Positions 23,420 through 36,550 are shown, numbered from the stretch's first letter. The stretch is DNA of 64,000 nucleotides from Enoplosus armatus (GCF_043641665.1 NC_092184.1:21403108-21467107); one strand, 5' to 3'. Notes: a model not told the origin generated them from the sequence alone. Made by a program: numbers and translations.

Positions 23420-25660
23420 TCAATATGCATGGAAACTCTCCAATGTTATAATAGCTGTAGCTGTTAGAATAATGATTTTACCTCTTGTTTGCTTACTGTC
23501 ACTGTTCTAGTGTTGCTCAGGTTTGAGGAGTCTAATCTCCCACATACAGGTATGCTCTCTGTGTGATTTGTCAACGCATACTTTGGCTGTGTTGCTGAAG
23601 CACTTCAACCCTTTTGAGACAGCTTCAAAACACGGGGAATGAACTCCTTCACAAAAGAACACAGACTTCGCCATGCAGGAGCCTTTGACGAGTGTCAGAC
23701 ATCCCTGCACAAGTGTCATTTGGGTGATTTACAAGCATAACCCAAGGCTAACGGCTCCTTTGATGTGGAATAAAGAAATCTATACATATCAGAGGAAAGC
23801 TGTACTCTCTATCCAGGGATTGTGAAGACCGGAGCTGCCTCTCTTATTGTGGGATTTGTAAAAAGGCAACTCTGCATATTTTAGCGTAAAAATAACACTT
23901 TGTATGAATATCAATGGGCGTTTTTTGTCCGCCAAACATATTTCTCATTTAATTAGCTAGTTAGTGTGAGTATGCGTATTGCTCATTGTTAGCGGAGGAT
24001 TATGTGGCAATGCAGTTACCGACTACACTTGAAGGTTTAAAGAGTAAACACTGGCAGCTTCAAAATGTCTATGAATAAAAGGATCCTCGGATGAGGGTAT
24101 TTTATGATCGCTCTGTGTGAGAATTGAATTCAGATTGATACTGTCACTCTGGGGCTATGGCCATTTTCAAATTATTACCACATTATTTGTGCCTATTTTT
24201 GTAAACATAAACACAAAGGGGAAGCGCTTTATCTCTACAGGGTAAAGGAAAGAGAAAGTGAGACAGAAAGGAAGAAAGTAGAGAAGAAAAAGAAGAAATA
24301 AATTATTTTCTACAGTCAATTTTATCTGTAGAAACTGGAACTACAGGTAATTCGTTCAGGCTGAAAAGGCTCTCTAGAAAAATGCTCTCTGTGCAGTAGC
24401 AGTTAAAACTACCATGGTCAATACATATACATTCTATTGGACGCATTGTAGCAGTTGCATTTTACATGAAAAATGTGGTACAAAGTGGACCACTAAATCT
24501 TTTCAGTGTACACATACGATCCAGGCATGACAGCACTGAGCAGATTTACACTTTGCGATGACAATCCATAAAATATTGAGCCTCTTAATCAGCAAAATGG
24601 AGCAGCTCTTGACTGCCAATTCAGGACTTTTGGACACCAGATGTGTATTTACCACTGTAATATCCTCAAACCTGTCTATCCTGAACGGAGATCCTCTCAT
24701 CATTTGTCTTGTGGTGTAACTCAAGGCAAGTGGAGGAGCTCTCGAAGCAGGCATGCTGAGAATTAATGCTGTAGTGGGAAACTACTTTTCTCTTTTCCTT
24801 GTCCTCTAAAGATATTTCCTTGAAGATCTATACTTTTATAGTACATCTCTAATCAGGAATACAAACCATACTGCAATGTTGGCACTGTTTGAGCAACTGG
24901 CTCTATTGTTGTTTTTGTCACTTCTTAGCTCTATATTGAAATATAACTATGTGATTTATAACATGGTACCTACTGCATAAACTGAATATGGAAGTTGCTC
25001 ATTTTGTATGGTCAGCTGGGAAATAAAAACACAGCTCCGACAACCTAATAATGAAAATAATTTATACAGTATGACCCCAAAGTTTGGACAACCATATTAC
25101 GAATACACATTCAGAAAAGAGGAATAAAAGTTTCTTGCCTCCCTACAATTCTTGTATCAAACATGCAGACCTCGGAGAATCCTCAGAAGCTTTCATCGTG
25201 AGAATCACCTCATAAAGCAAGTCATGTGAATGTAAAGGTCTATGTCCTGGTGACAATGGTATAGGCCTTCCAGTTACATGCACATACAGAAATGACAGCC
25301 TCCTCAACTTTAGCAAAATGTCAAAAATGGCTTCAGAGTCAATTTCCATTTTCTCAAACGTCATCCCGCTCTGCCTTTACAGATCAATTTAAGTACAGAT
25401 GAGGCTGCAGCAGTCTGGGATTACAGTGTCACATCAGCACTGTCACTTTTCTTACTGATGGAAATTAATTATAACCAAGGCTATTAAGAGGGCTGGCACC
25501 ATCATCATCTAAAAGAAACACTTTGAAGTCATAATATACCACTTTATCAAATTAACATCTATTATTTTTAATCATTTATTCACATACCTTTATTACAGTG
25601 CCCAAATTGGCAACAGCTAATTAAAAATATCATGTCATTATAAATGTGTATACTGGAGAT
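23420..25660. other. non-coding DNA without identifiable genes
   Basis: Unique sequence. A polypurine stretch runs about 24243-24300. Frames of 70-84 codons at 24503-24754 and 25143-25364 (both minus) have no splice context that I can support. Confidence 0.5.
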
Positions 25661-25666
25661 TTACAT

Positions 25667-25687
25667 GGGGCGGGGGCGGGGGGGGGG
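25667..25687 (+). other. G-rich run with G-quadruplex potential
   Basis: Runs of four, five and ten G separated by single C bases. This satisfies the usual four-tract G-quadruplex pattern, since the last run can supply two tracts. No promoter or gene is evident nearby, so a role is not implied. Confidence 0.85.
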
Positions 25688-26379
25688 CAACATAACAGGA
25701 ACATTGGCATAGTCCAATGCAATACAATAATAGCTCTGCACTTTTGAAGCTTAAAGGGTAATCGCTGTATTTTTAAACCTGGGCCCTATCTTTTCTTTCA
25801 AGTGTCTGACAACATTATGGAAAAGATCCCTACAGAGATAGACCTTTTTGTTAAAGAGTAAGAAGAACTCCGACTCACATCTCCACCATCGTCTTCCTAC
25901 AACAACTCACCTCTCACGAGATTTCAAAGCGAGCCTTCTCTTTCTGGTTGTATTTGAATACATTATATTGGAAGGTGTTGCTATTTTTTGTATCTTGTAC
26001 ATGCTATATCTCTTAAGTCTCCTCATGTATTAAAATATCCAGTGCCATAAAGGTGAATCACTCATTGACAGTGCAATTTCAATGACATTTTTAAGAAAAT
26101 CCACTACATGGAAACAAGTAAAATCACTGGCACTATTTCATCAGTTTTTAAAAGACAAAGAGTTAGATTTTAGTGCTGACTGCATATTTTTGTGCAGTGT
26201 ATATACTCTCTCTTCTGTTTCACCACTTGTCTCCTTTCCACACTCTATCACTTTTACTCCCTGCCAATCTTGCCTCCCTCCCCACCACCATCACCACCAC
26301 CACCTTCATTGCCTGCTTGCCCACCCCCCTCTGCGCTCAACCCCCCCGCACCGTGCTGCACCGCTCTCTCCCTGCAACA

Positions 26380-26770
26380 TTTGTCTCTCATTTGGAATGA
26401 AGAGGAAATGCCTCCCTGCGGGCTCACAAGTGGCCCATCCTGAGGGCTGGCTGAGATTGATGCCTGTGATCCAGCTGTGCTGATTTACTCCCCGCACCCA
26501 CAGGGGAGTGGGAGATTACACTGTGCTCTGCTGGAGAGGACGAGAGGCAGCAGACAAAACGAGTGAGAGGGAGAGTTAAGGAGAGAGAGGAAGCGAGAGA
26601 CGGATGTCATGTGGTAGATGAAGCCCTGTGGGTCCTGCATTAGCACTCCATCTTCTTGTCCCAGACCACGCCTTTCATTACCTCTCAATCTAATTGTGCT
26701 GCAAGAGCTGCATTTGATGATCACCATTTACTCTTCTCTAATTGTTGCTGAGGCAGGACATATCCTGACG
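26380..26770. promoter_or_regulatory. candidate conserved or regulatory block
   Basis: A relatively GC-balanced unique block between a C-rich tract (about 26275-26375) and unique AT-rich sequence. It contains CAGCTGTGCTGATTTAC, a purine-rich middle (26540-26600), and TCTCAATCTAATTGTGCTG and CTCTAATTGTTGCTGAGG toward its end. Frames across it on both strands overlap and carry no recognisable domain. An enhancer or untranslated exon is possible. Confidence 0.28.
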
Positions 26771-26999
26771 CCAACCATATTCATGATACACACATAGAGC
26801 TTGTAATCCAAGAATAGGGAGAAAACAAAACAGTGTTTGAGTCACAATTCAAACTGCGTATTGGTATTCAATAAGGCAAAAACATGTCTCGGCTGACCAT
26901 TCCCCCTGTGGAGCAGAAACAATCTATAGTTATCTAAACATTGATTCTAACATTATCCTCTTGAGGTCATCTGTATTCACCCAACAGGGACTGGTGTCC

Positions 27000-27190
27000 T
27001 AAATTTACCTTGTCTCATTGTTGGCTCATTGGCCCCGCCCCAGCCATCAGCCTCAAATTGAATGCGGTGATTGATCACAGGTCACGGACGATTGATAACG
27101 CTCTATCACTTGAGCAGCTGACATCAGACTGCAAGTAATCCATTACAGTGTGACACAGAGAGAACTTAGCTCATGACATTTAAACATTAT
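27000..27190. promoter_or_regulatory. candidate enhancer with PBX/HOX- and MEIS-like sites
   Basis: Holds TGATTGAT (27068-27075), which fits the known PBX-HOX bipartite word TGATNNAT. A second ATTGAT follows about 20 bases later. A CAGCTG E-box (27115-27120) overlaps CTGACA, a MEIS-like word. A GC box-like CCCCGCCCC lies near 27034. Such combinations are established in Hox-cofactor enhancers. That this copy is active is inference. Confidence 0.35.
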
Positions 27191-27199
27191 TATTATATA

Positions 27200-30100
27200 T
27201 ACCTCCAAATTAAAAGTCCCAATATGTTTGAGATAACAGGAGGTGATTCTACATTGCTTTAGTGTCACCTTGAAAAGGAGTTTAACTCGTAAGTTTTAGA
27301 TTTTATTGCAAAAGATGACATTCAAAATCCCAAGAGGAAACTTGCAGAAGCTGAATGACTTATTTTCAGTAAACGACCATAAATGAAATGTGTTTTTGCT
27401 GTCATTTTTATTTATTGTTTGCTTTCCAATACTAGCATGAATGTTAAATGTAGATTAATCTTTCCATCTTGGTAGGAAAAGGAAAGAAAAGGCTTTGTTT
27501 TGAACATTTATTGACACTTTAAATCTCGCTGTCTGCCAGAGCATAATCTCGCTGGCTGCAAAGAAAATGTACTTTTCCCTTTGAGAGTTTTACTCGAGTG
27601 AGTTTTATGCACTGAATTTATGGTTTTCGAAAAATAAGCTGACAGCACACTACCTGCTCTGCCCATTTCACCTTTAACAAGATAGATGCTGACACTGATA
27701 TAGTTCCTTGGAGTCAAGATTGCACACAAATACTGTGTTTACATGTATACTGTATGTGTGCATTTGCATGTGCATTGCATGCCCATCATGTGTGGCCATC
27801 GTGCATTTCGAGGCTAGCTCTTCCACAGCAAAGGAATGCCTTTGTTCTTGAATTCAGTAAACACGGAGATCTGTAATGGCTTTCATGACCTTTTAGGAGG
27901 AACCCATTGGTTTATCTCTGGCTCAGGGGGCATTGATTAGGTGGCAAAAGCAATAAATGACTTGCTGGGACTTGCTGTGTGTGGTCCTCACAGGGCAAAC
28001 ACTTCCACTTCCTCGGGCCTACAGTTGGCAGCAACTCTGCCATGTCCCCCGTGTATCTTGAAAGGGTTTAGTGCCAAAGTCTGATGAGATGAAGCTGTAT
28101 TGAACTGTTTGCACAAGACTTTGTCCATGAATACTGACATTTTAGACAATATCAGTGTTAAGGTGCTTTACCTCCAACATGATCATGATGTGTGCAGTAG
28201 CTGCCCAACTGAAAAAGCCCAATTAAACATACTATAGTTGCACAAACAAATGCACCTTCACATACACTCACGAAATATATACAAAGAGTATACAATATTG
28301 ACAGTATAAACCAACATGACCACCACCTGTTGTCCACAGTTCCTTCTTGAATTTCCTACTGACATCCAGAGCAGTTATACGAGATATTTCAATCTTCTTC
28401 AAAGACAGAGTCAAGATATTATTTACTTGCACACAGTAAGCACAGTTACAGTAAATAAAGATAAATGCAAGGCCATAATGGGCTCTGAGAAAATAACAAT
28501 TGCTGGGTCTCTAAAGGACAGCCGATTGAATTGTTTTACCAGGCTGGCTTTGCTACTACAATTTTCCAATTTCCATGCTAAATTGCACAGGCAATACCAA
28601 GACACAGAAACTGACACACATAAACAGTACAACCACGCAAATGGGTGTTAGTTTGAGATCATAAACCACTGAGAATAAAATACAAGATAAATTGCATTAC
28701 ATTCAGTGCAGGCACGTACTGTGCTCAGAATACAGTGCAGATACGTCAGAAAGCAGTTGGTTTCTGGGGGATGACACCTGACATAAGAAGTGGTTATCAT
28801 TATCAGCTAATCATTTGTTGCCTTTAAAAACAATTCACACTGATTAATTGAAGTTTGAAATTATACTATTTCAAATGTGTCGTTTAAAAATTGTTTAATT
28901 GTTCTCATCTTTCAACATATTATCTATAAATTATTGATGAATGCATTTTAAAAATACAGTAGGCATTTCTGTCATAAACTAACGAATAATTAATTTGTGG
29001 AAGCAGTTAAATGCTCAAAATTAAATCAATTAAGTGATTATAATTAACCAATGAAGGTGGCAAACTCCATATAAGACTGACCAGAGTTTTAGCGTTTTGA
29101 GAATTATCTGTAATATCTGGTAATCTGGTTGCCCTTTATCTGGATGTGCAGGGTCAGCAACAGTGTGACATTTGCAGCGCCAGTAGAGGGCATGAGCAGG
29201 TCAATGGCGTGGAGACTGGATGCAGCCGGACAGCTGACTTAAACATTCACTTCAAAGATGGACATAAGAGAAGGGTTTGCAATGTGGCGTCTATGTTTAC
29301 AATAATGCAATAACAACACATTTCTTTGAACGTCAAGATAAATTTGATCATGTAAGATTCAGTCTGAAATCATCTGCAGTGTTTCATCCCAACACATTAG
29401 GTGTACTATTCCTGCTTGGATCTGTAACCAGTAGCATCTAAGTTCTGCAAGTGTTTTGTTAAATTATGTAAAAATATAGTAAAGTAAAATGTGTTTATTG
29501 GTTCTAATAATTCAAGAACTATTGTTTTTATTAAAGCAAGCAGAGTAGTTGGAGAATTGGCGATGAATAATGTAATTCAAAGGTGCATCCAGTTGTAAAT
29601 CCAGCCTGTTTTAAATATCAACACATACAGCAGCGGTACTGGTCGGAGGCTTTCCCATTCACTCCAATTTAATGTGATTACAAAACAAACATCTTCTGTG
29701 ACAGTGCAATCACAACACAAGATGCAGACAAGAAGGCAGAGATATCCTGTGGAGTTAAAATGACTTTAATTCCACTGGATGGAGAGATCCATAGGAGGGC
29801 TGTAAACATGTCCTCCAGTTATGGATTCATTCATATCCACACATATAACTCTCCCCCAAACTCTTGTCCTGCCCATTAATGGACTTTTTGACATGCGGTT
29901 TAGACTGCTTAGCCACTCTTTAATCTGCTTCTGCCGCCCCCACTTTATGGGGTAAGGAAAATCAAATAAACAGATGGTAATCTGACTAAATTAGAACACA
30001 GATAGACTCTTCCAAGCACTAAGTACCGCATTATCTATCACATGTTTGAGTCTGTTTTCCCTCATGCTTCTTATTTATTTATATTTTTCAGAAGTTAATG

Positions 30101-32480
30101 AATAATCTGGAATAATGGTGTGGCTTACATAATTAAGGTTGTGTGATAATCATTATTGCACAGCATTTGCATCATACGGGCACCTGACTGAGTGTATGTC
30201 TTTGTGTGTTTTTTTACCCTACCAATGTGTTTGTACATGAATGTTCACTCAAAATGTGGCATTGGCTAGGCTTTGAGTCAGTACAGTGTATGTCTGTCTG
30301 TGTGGCATCCATGTATTCGTATCTGTGTCCATGTGACAGTCGGTGGATGTTTGCTGTTATTTTTCCCAGCGTTCAGAGCAAATATCAGTGTGTCCCAGCT
30401 GAGAAGGCATTACAGGCTGTTGATTTGAGTGGCTCTCGGGACTCACTACCATAATCTGCGTCTGTTCTTAGGTGTGTTGTACAGGTGGCTATTCAGGAGA
30501 GGAAGGCTGGGGAATTTGCTTAATTAAGCAGGGTAAACAGCAGATAACTGCAAGCCATACTGGTGGGACCGCAAACGCCTCACACCCCCAGACATCATCT
30601 TACCACCTTAGCAAAATACCTTTCATTCTTCTTTTTATTTTTCTCTTGGATTTTAACATTAATATCGGCTGAAGATGTATTTACAGATTGCTGCTATTGG
30701 GGTTAAGGTTTCCCTGGAGACCCATTGTGAGCAAGTGAGCTGTCATCCGTGACCAGATTCCATTCTTGGAGTGAAGGAGGTGGTTGTTTTGTTAACGATA
30801 ATGATAATGCATGCCACACAGATGGCACAAATTATTTAGTGCAACAAGAGGGTGGTACTAAATGGGCCAAAGAGGGCCAGCATTCAAAGGATGTGTGCAT
30901 GTGTGTGCCTTTGTATAAAAGAGTAGAGGTCTGAAATCACAATTAGTCACCCCTTTTTGTAATCAAAATGCATATCAAAATGATTTTTAAACCATACCAG
31001 CATCTAAACTGACCAATGTTGACATTTTTAAGGCATTTTAGGTTTTTAAGCTGTACAGTGAGCTACAGCTGGTGAGCTAATTAGCTATCTAGTCTGCAAA
31101 CTGATGTTAGCAGTACACTTTCCCCTTGAGGATGTTTGTATGGTAACTTGTTCAGCAAGCCAAGCTGCAGGGAAAGACGTGTCTACTGTTTTAAAAAAAA
31201 AGAAGGCTGGTGTGTGACTTTGCAAATTTAAAATAAAACTATTGAGCTGGCTCTCCGCAAAGACGTTCTCCATCTAAATAAAACTGGGAGTTAGACTGAG
31301 TTTGATAAGAAATAGCAGTAAGTAATTGATATGTTTTACAGCAAATTTAATTGCATAGTTCACTTAAATTTCTAGCCATTCTTTTCTAATGCTGATGCAC
31401 CCTAAACATTTGTGGGCTGGACACACAGTTTATGCCGTGGTGGTAAATGATGTACTGCATTTCAGCCATTGTGTAGTAAAAATTCTATTAGTACCAAAAT
31501 AAATCTCTATAAAATGAAAACAGCCTTCCATACAGCCTGTGTTGGTGTGCTATTACTTTCATATCAATTGATGTCTCCTTTACCATTGCTGAGATCTAAT
31601 CAGGCTATCACAGTAGAAATGTAACACCATGCGTTGTGCTATGGTATTTAAACTGCAGTATTTAATACATTATCTCCAACTGAAATAGGCTCTGCTGTGT
31701 TCCTTTGATGGCTTTGTCCTATCTGTAACAAGACTGTGGTCTGTTTTAGAAATACCTTGTGCATTTGAAGGATAATTGTGGACAGTCCGGACAATGTTTG
31801 TGTCTCAATATTTGGTCAAACATAGTTTATACCTGGTGAAATTTAAATGTATCATTTCAACCAAAAACAATACCAGATAATATCACCAATGAGCTTCACC
31901 TGCCTGCGTAAACAATCACATTTCTAAATTAAATCAACTTCTCACAATTACTACATGTAACTCTTGAACCATGCAAAACCATGCATATGCAACCAAGAAC
32001 TACTTCTCTATACATTAACATTCAATAATCAAACAATGGCAACTGTCAGAGCTTTTACAATACACTATAGTGGTCAATTGCTCAGACCAGATGATGGTCA
32101 CCATCTTATCAGGTGCCCCTTCCGCTCCCTCCTCTCATCCTCATCAAGACCACAGTGAATGTGCTCACTAGGCTGTGAAATGAAAATCATTGATGGTGCC
32201 TCTCTCAGCATTGAAGAACAGCCTTCCCTCTCCCCTCTGTGCCCCATTCATAGGCATATTAAAAGCCATAAAATATGACAATTCTGCTATATCATCCAGG
32301 TTAAACTTCCCCATAATTGTATTAAACCAATCATACTTCTTTTTACTTTGTCCGTTCTTTTCCCCCCATGGTGTACATATGGACAGTGATGCATTAGCTC
32401 ATATCACGGTGGTAATGAGAGGACCTTGGTCTCCACTGAGGTGACACAGTGACCCAAATTAACAGATATAGGGAGAGTGA
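27200..32480. other. non-coding DNA without identifiable genes
   Basis: Long unique AT-rich stretch. An enhancer-like patch is possible near 30.47-30.60 kb (gcttaattaagcagg). Frames up to 111 codons (28316-28651) show no domain. I see no clear transposon in it. Confidence 0.5.
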
Positions 32481-32481
32481 G

Positions 32482-32483
<2 letters not shown>

Positions 32484-32524
<41 letters not shown>

Positions 32525-32529
32525 TGTGT
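32484..32529. repeat. (TG)n microsatellite
   Basis: About 45 bases of TG dinucleotide with one T interruption near its 3' end. Confidence 0.97.
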
Positions 32530-33216
32530 AGGTGAGGGCAGGGTTTCCTTTCTGAATACCTCTTTTTCAGCTAGACTTTAGAAATGGAAAGAGACGTATA
32601 GTGTGGTCAAACTTTAATAGAAAATGACAGTTCAACTTAAGTTTGGTTCTGTTCGGTTGTGTTCTGTGCTTGCGGTTGTGTTTGGTGGATCTACAGAGAT
32701 CTGAGTTTTGTTTTTCTGGCACAGCAAAGACAGTGGCAGACATCCAGTATAATGTGGCCACGGTTGTTAACTATAACACGGTCCAGGTTACGCTCTGACC
32801 GCGCGGTCAGACTGTGAGATTTGGTGGGATTACCAATGAGGAAATGTTGCTGTGGGGACCGTGGAAGGAGAGCAGGGCAGGCCCTGTAAAACATGCAGCA
32901 GGAGTTTCATATAGATTAGACATACATGACCACTGTCAGCGGTGCCAAAGCATTTATGGACATTTTGAAAGAGGATTAGAAAGTGAATCCCTTTGCTCAG
33001 TTTCTGGCGAAGGATTTCTCAGGGAAATTACTTTTCATTCATTTTCTGCTGCACATTACAATGCTGTTCTGGGGACATGAAACTTGTAAACAGGCTTATA
33101 AATGGCTTAGGCTGCGCTACTGTTTATTCCATGGTCTTTAATTTGAGATATAGAGGATTTTACTGCTGTGATAATATGTGATTATCTGCCTTACATTCAC
33201 TTGCAGTGTGAAACTC

Positions 33217-33234
33217 AAAAAAAAAAAAAAAAAA
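33217..33234. repeat. poly(A) tract
   Basis: Eighteen consecutive A. It could mark the 3' end of an old retroposed copy on the + strand, but no retroelement body or target-site duplication is visible before it. Confidence 0.85.
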
Positions 33235-33944
33235 GTATCATGGTCGAAGCTTTGTTAATAAATAATGCTCATTTGTCCCATGCAATGTTTCAGTGCTCTG
33301 TGGGGATGTTTAAATGCATGCATTTCTAAAAGGTATTTTTATGAGATGCAGATTGGTTGGTTCAATTTGAAACGTTTTCTCCACATACATTACATCACAT
33401 CACCTCAGCAATGACTGCGGTCCTCCTATTATTTGGAGCCTATACCTGAACAAGGCACTGTAAACTTGCTTTGTCTCATCTCAGCTGTTTACTGTGCAGC
33501 ATCTCATGGGTGCGTCTCAGCCTTTTTTTTTTCCTCCTTTCACACTGTTCTGAATGAGGAAAGTCAGACATCTCTTCTTGACACACATACCTAAATTGGC
33601 CATGGCAATTTTGTTGTTATTAGATGCACTTTTACAATCATGCCATTGAAACATGATTTATTTTTTTCCCCTTGTGAGCTTGAAAACACAGGGATCTAAT
33701 CAAAAGCAGCCAGAGACATGCTTACAGAATTTGCACAACTTTGTACACAACCATCTCAGAGTTCTCTCTCTCTCACTGACTGATTATTGTTGGTGATTTT
33801 CAGGTTGTTTTCACATTAGCATAAAAAGTTGTGCTTTCTCCTTGTACACCTCATCCCACATCTTCTATATTTTGATTTGTCTTATTAGCACAGACTGTAA
33901 AGTCTCACTGAGTTGCTGCCTCTGCTGTCTCCAGTCTTATTGCT

Positions 33945-33973
33945 TATATATATATATATATATATATATATAA
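33945..33973. repeat. (TA)n microsatellite
   Basis: About 28 bases of alternating TA, immediately upstream of the SINE-like copy. Microsatellites often adjoin retroposon insertions. Confidence 0.95.
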
Positions 33974-33984
33974 CGGGTTTCCTC

Positions 33985-34215
33985 ATTCTATTGCTCCGGA
34001 GGTAGAGCAGGTCTTCCACTACTCACAGGGCTGGAGGTTCGATCCCCAGCTGCTTCTGTCCACATGTTGATTTGTTCTTGGGCAAGACACTGAACCCCAA
34101 ATCTGATTAGCTCCTGATGGTCCAGTAACTTGCATAGTTTCTCGCTGCCATCGATGTGCGATGTGTGAATGAAAAAAAGTTTCAGTTGCCTCAGCTTAAA
34201 CCTATAAAAGATAAA
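33985..34215 (+). mobile_element. tRNA-like SINE-type repeat, near-complete copy
   Basis: The 5' part has a tRNA-type A box-like word (ggtagagcaggtc, about 33999-34011) and a perfect B box GGTTCGATCCC (34036-34046) at the usual spacing, so it resembles an RNA polymerase III internal promoter. The body (gggcaagacactgaaccccaaat, then 'ctcgctgccatcg') matches a repeat I know to be widespread in spiny-rayed fishes. A second, 5'-truncated copy lies at 51885-52032. It has diverged in several places and its 3' end is poorly defined. I do not assign a family name. Confidence 0.7.
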
Positions 34216-34336
34216 ATAACTTTCACAAGGGCCGTTTAGATTGGAGGAATTGTTGCCCATTCTTGACCCCAATATCAACCTTATTTTCTTCCTGCACAGT
34301 CACTGAATTTTGCAAGCTAACACATAGTTGCATAAT

Positions 34337-34370
34337 ATTGGTTTAACAAAAGAGACAGTGTTAAACCAAT
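34337..34370. repeat. 12-bp perfect inverted repeat
   Basis: ATTGGTTTAACA (34337-34348) and TGTTAAACCAAT (34359-34370) are exact reverse complements separated by ten bases. It lies about 120 bases downstream of the SINE-like copy and may be an unrelated hairpin. Confidence 0.75.
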
Positions 34371-34379
34371 GTGCTATTT

Positions 34380-36150
34380 TAGAATCACATATTAAATGTG
34401 TAAAGCCAGAAATTTCACAGCGAATCATAAATATTCTGCTCATTTTATGACAGCATTTTTACTTTTTCCTGACAACCTGGGATGTCGCATTGGGGGACTG
34501 AGGTCCCTCACCACCCAGGACAAATGTAAAATGTCTGTAGGAATCCTTGAGAATATGTGTGTTCACAATCTTATTTCACACTGCTCTGTTTTGGTTGAAG
34601 TTCGGCTGCAATACAGTTTTATCACAGACAGTGGCACCAGATTTTGTGTTATTTTATAGAAAGTTCAACAGAACAAGTTAGCAAGACCAAAACAAATTAC
34701 CAGCAAAACCAATTACCCCGGCTTTACTGCTTTCTTTTTTTATTGTTTGATTGTTTACTCATTAATGTGCATCATAATCTGATGCCAAGCAGTTGCATAG
34801 TTTTTCTTTGCTTCATTACAGATTCCATACACAAGATGAGGAACATCATTAGGGTATATGCAAATCTGGAAAGAGCAGCTGCTAACAATGTCTGCATTTC
34901 CACATGCTAACAAAGATAGTTCAGCTGTGAATATTTCTACCCCCTTAAAAAAGAGATGCATCACACTGAACACATCTGTGCATCCTGGACAGCACATGCT
35001 TGTGTTACCTTTCAATGGAAAATGTTAATAGAAACACATATAGACACAACAAGTAATACAAACAGGTACGTGTTGACACCTCCTACAGAAAAACATTCAT
35101 TATGCAGACACAGAAACCATCAATGATGGGATGCAAGAGGGATGCAAAGGCAACATGGGCCGTGGGTCCCCACTGTAATCTCACACAGAATGGCAGCAGT
35201 GACAGAATGAGTTTTCTCCCCATTGAATAGCGAGACGGCTCTTTGTGTCTTTTTGATTTTCTCTCTTTTCAGATGATGTGTGGAGAAGGAAGGATCCCCT
35301 TTGTGTCAAGCCACAAGACTTAAAAGCAAAGTTGGATCTGGATGCATTTGGGTTGTGTGAGACAGAGTGAGAGAAAGAGGGATGAGTACACAATGCACAA
35401 ACTGCCTGGATCCATGTTTTTCTATGATACCCCGCACAAACAATGTTTCTTGAGAAAAATAGTATCACTGCAGCTAAGTTTGTTGACAGTTTGTTGAAAA
35501 TATTGAAGACTGAACAAGAAAATGACAAGATTATTTTCCCCTCTTACTGAGTTTGTTCTGTAGTGCACACTTATTTGCCTATATATAAACAGCAACTACT
35601 GCTTTCAAACATTGCTTTCTAAAAGGGCTGCTGAACGCACAATTTATTATTTAGCTCCATGAAATTGGGGGAGTGGAAGCGGGTAAAATCATTATACCTC
35701 AAAGGGCAAACTTTTGCCCTCATTTCATTTTAGTTTCTCAATTACTGAGTCCATTGTTTTAATCTCTTCAGGGACAGATGCTAGATTAACAGGAGGGGAA
35801 GATAAAAGGATTGCATTTCACACCACCACTCATTTACCTACAGTAGCATTCCACTTAACTAGAGCACACTTCCTCCTGTTCACCTTGACTTTCTTCTCAT
35901 TTAATTCTGCTTCCCATGATGTGCAGTAAAATGACCAATTCAGCCTTGATTCAGCCAAAGTGCTGTTACTAAAGCAATATCCAGCAAATTACTTAATGAC
36001 CCTGTGCACTGTATTCACCCGCTCAGTAGAACCGCAAGGATTTATATGTCTGTGTGTGTGTGTGTGGTAATTTCATGGCAAGGTAACTTCGTAAATTAAG
36101 TGTTTTACTTTGTAAGGATTTAAAACTGGATAAAGTGATTTTTGATCACT
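34380..36150. other. non-coding DNA without identifiable genes
   Basis: Unique AT-rich sequence with no supportable exon. A minus frame at 35181-35528 (115 codons) has no recognisable domain. A short TG run occurs at 36052-36066. Confidence 0.5.
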
Positions 36151-36168
36151 GGGGAGAAAAAATATAAA

Positions 36169-36550
36169 CATGTTAGCATGCTAGCATTTACCAATTAGCA
36201 CTAAACAAAGTACAACTGAGGCTGATGGGAATGTCATTAGCTATGCGAGTATTTGGACATAAAGACAAATGGTAATGGTGATAGATGAAAAGTCAGGGTA
36301 TCATCAAAGTTATTACAGTTAATTTTGAGGAGGACATGAATCGTTGTACCAAAATTAATGGCAATCCATCCAATAGTTGTTGAGACATTTCACTCAAAAC
36401 CACAAATGTGAACCTCATGGTGGTGCTAGAGGAAAGTCAGGGGATCTTCCCAGATGAATCCTATTGAGTAGATGATGAGATTTTTCAGTTTGAACTAAAG
36501 TGGTGGACCGACCGACCAACCAACAGACCAACGTTCCCATCCCTAAGTAT
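36169..36550 (+). mobile_element. non-coding interspersed repeat common in percomorph fish
   Basis: Recognised by a string of family words in order: 'catgttagcatgctagcattta', 'aattagcactaaacaaagtac', 'ctgaggctgatgggaatgtc', 'atggcaatccatccaatag', 'ttgttgagacatttc', 'aaagtggtggaccgaccgac', and 'cgttcccatcccta'. This order matches a high-copy repeat I have seen across spiny-rayed fish genomes. It encodes nothing. It is probably a non-autonomous DNA transposon or similar element, but I cannot see terminal repeats well enough to say which. Sequence from about 36110 may also belong to it. Confidence 0.75.

Noticed and set aside
28316..28651. 111-codon + strand frame
   Set aside because: No recognisable domain, no flanking splice sites of note, and overlapping frames on the other strand.
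34000..34075. Functional tRNA gene
   Set aside because: A and B box-like words are present, but the sequence between and after them does not fold as a tRNA and continues into a SINE-type body.
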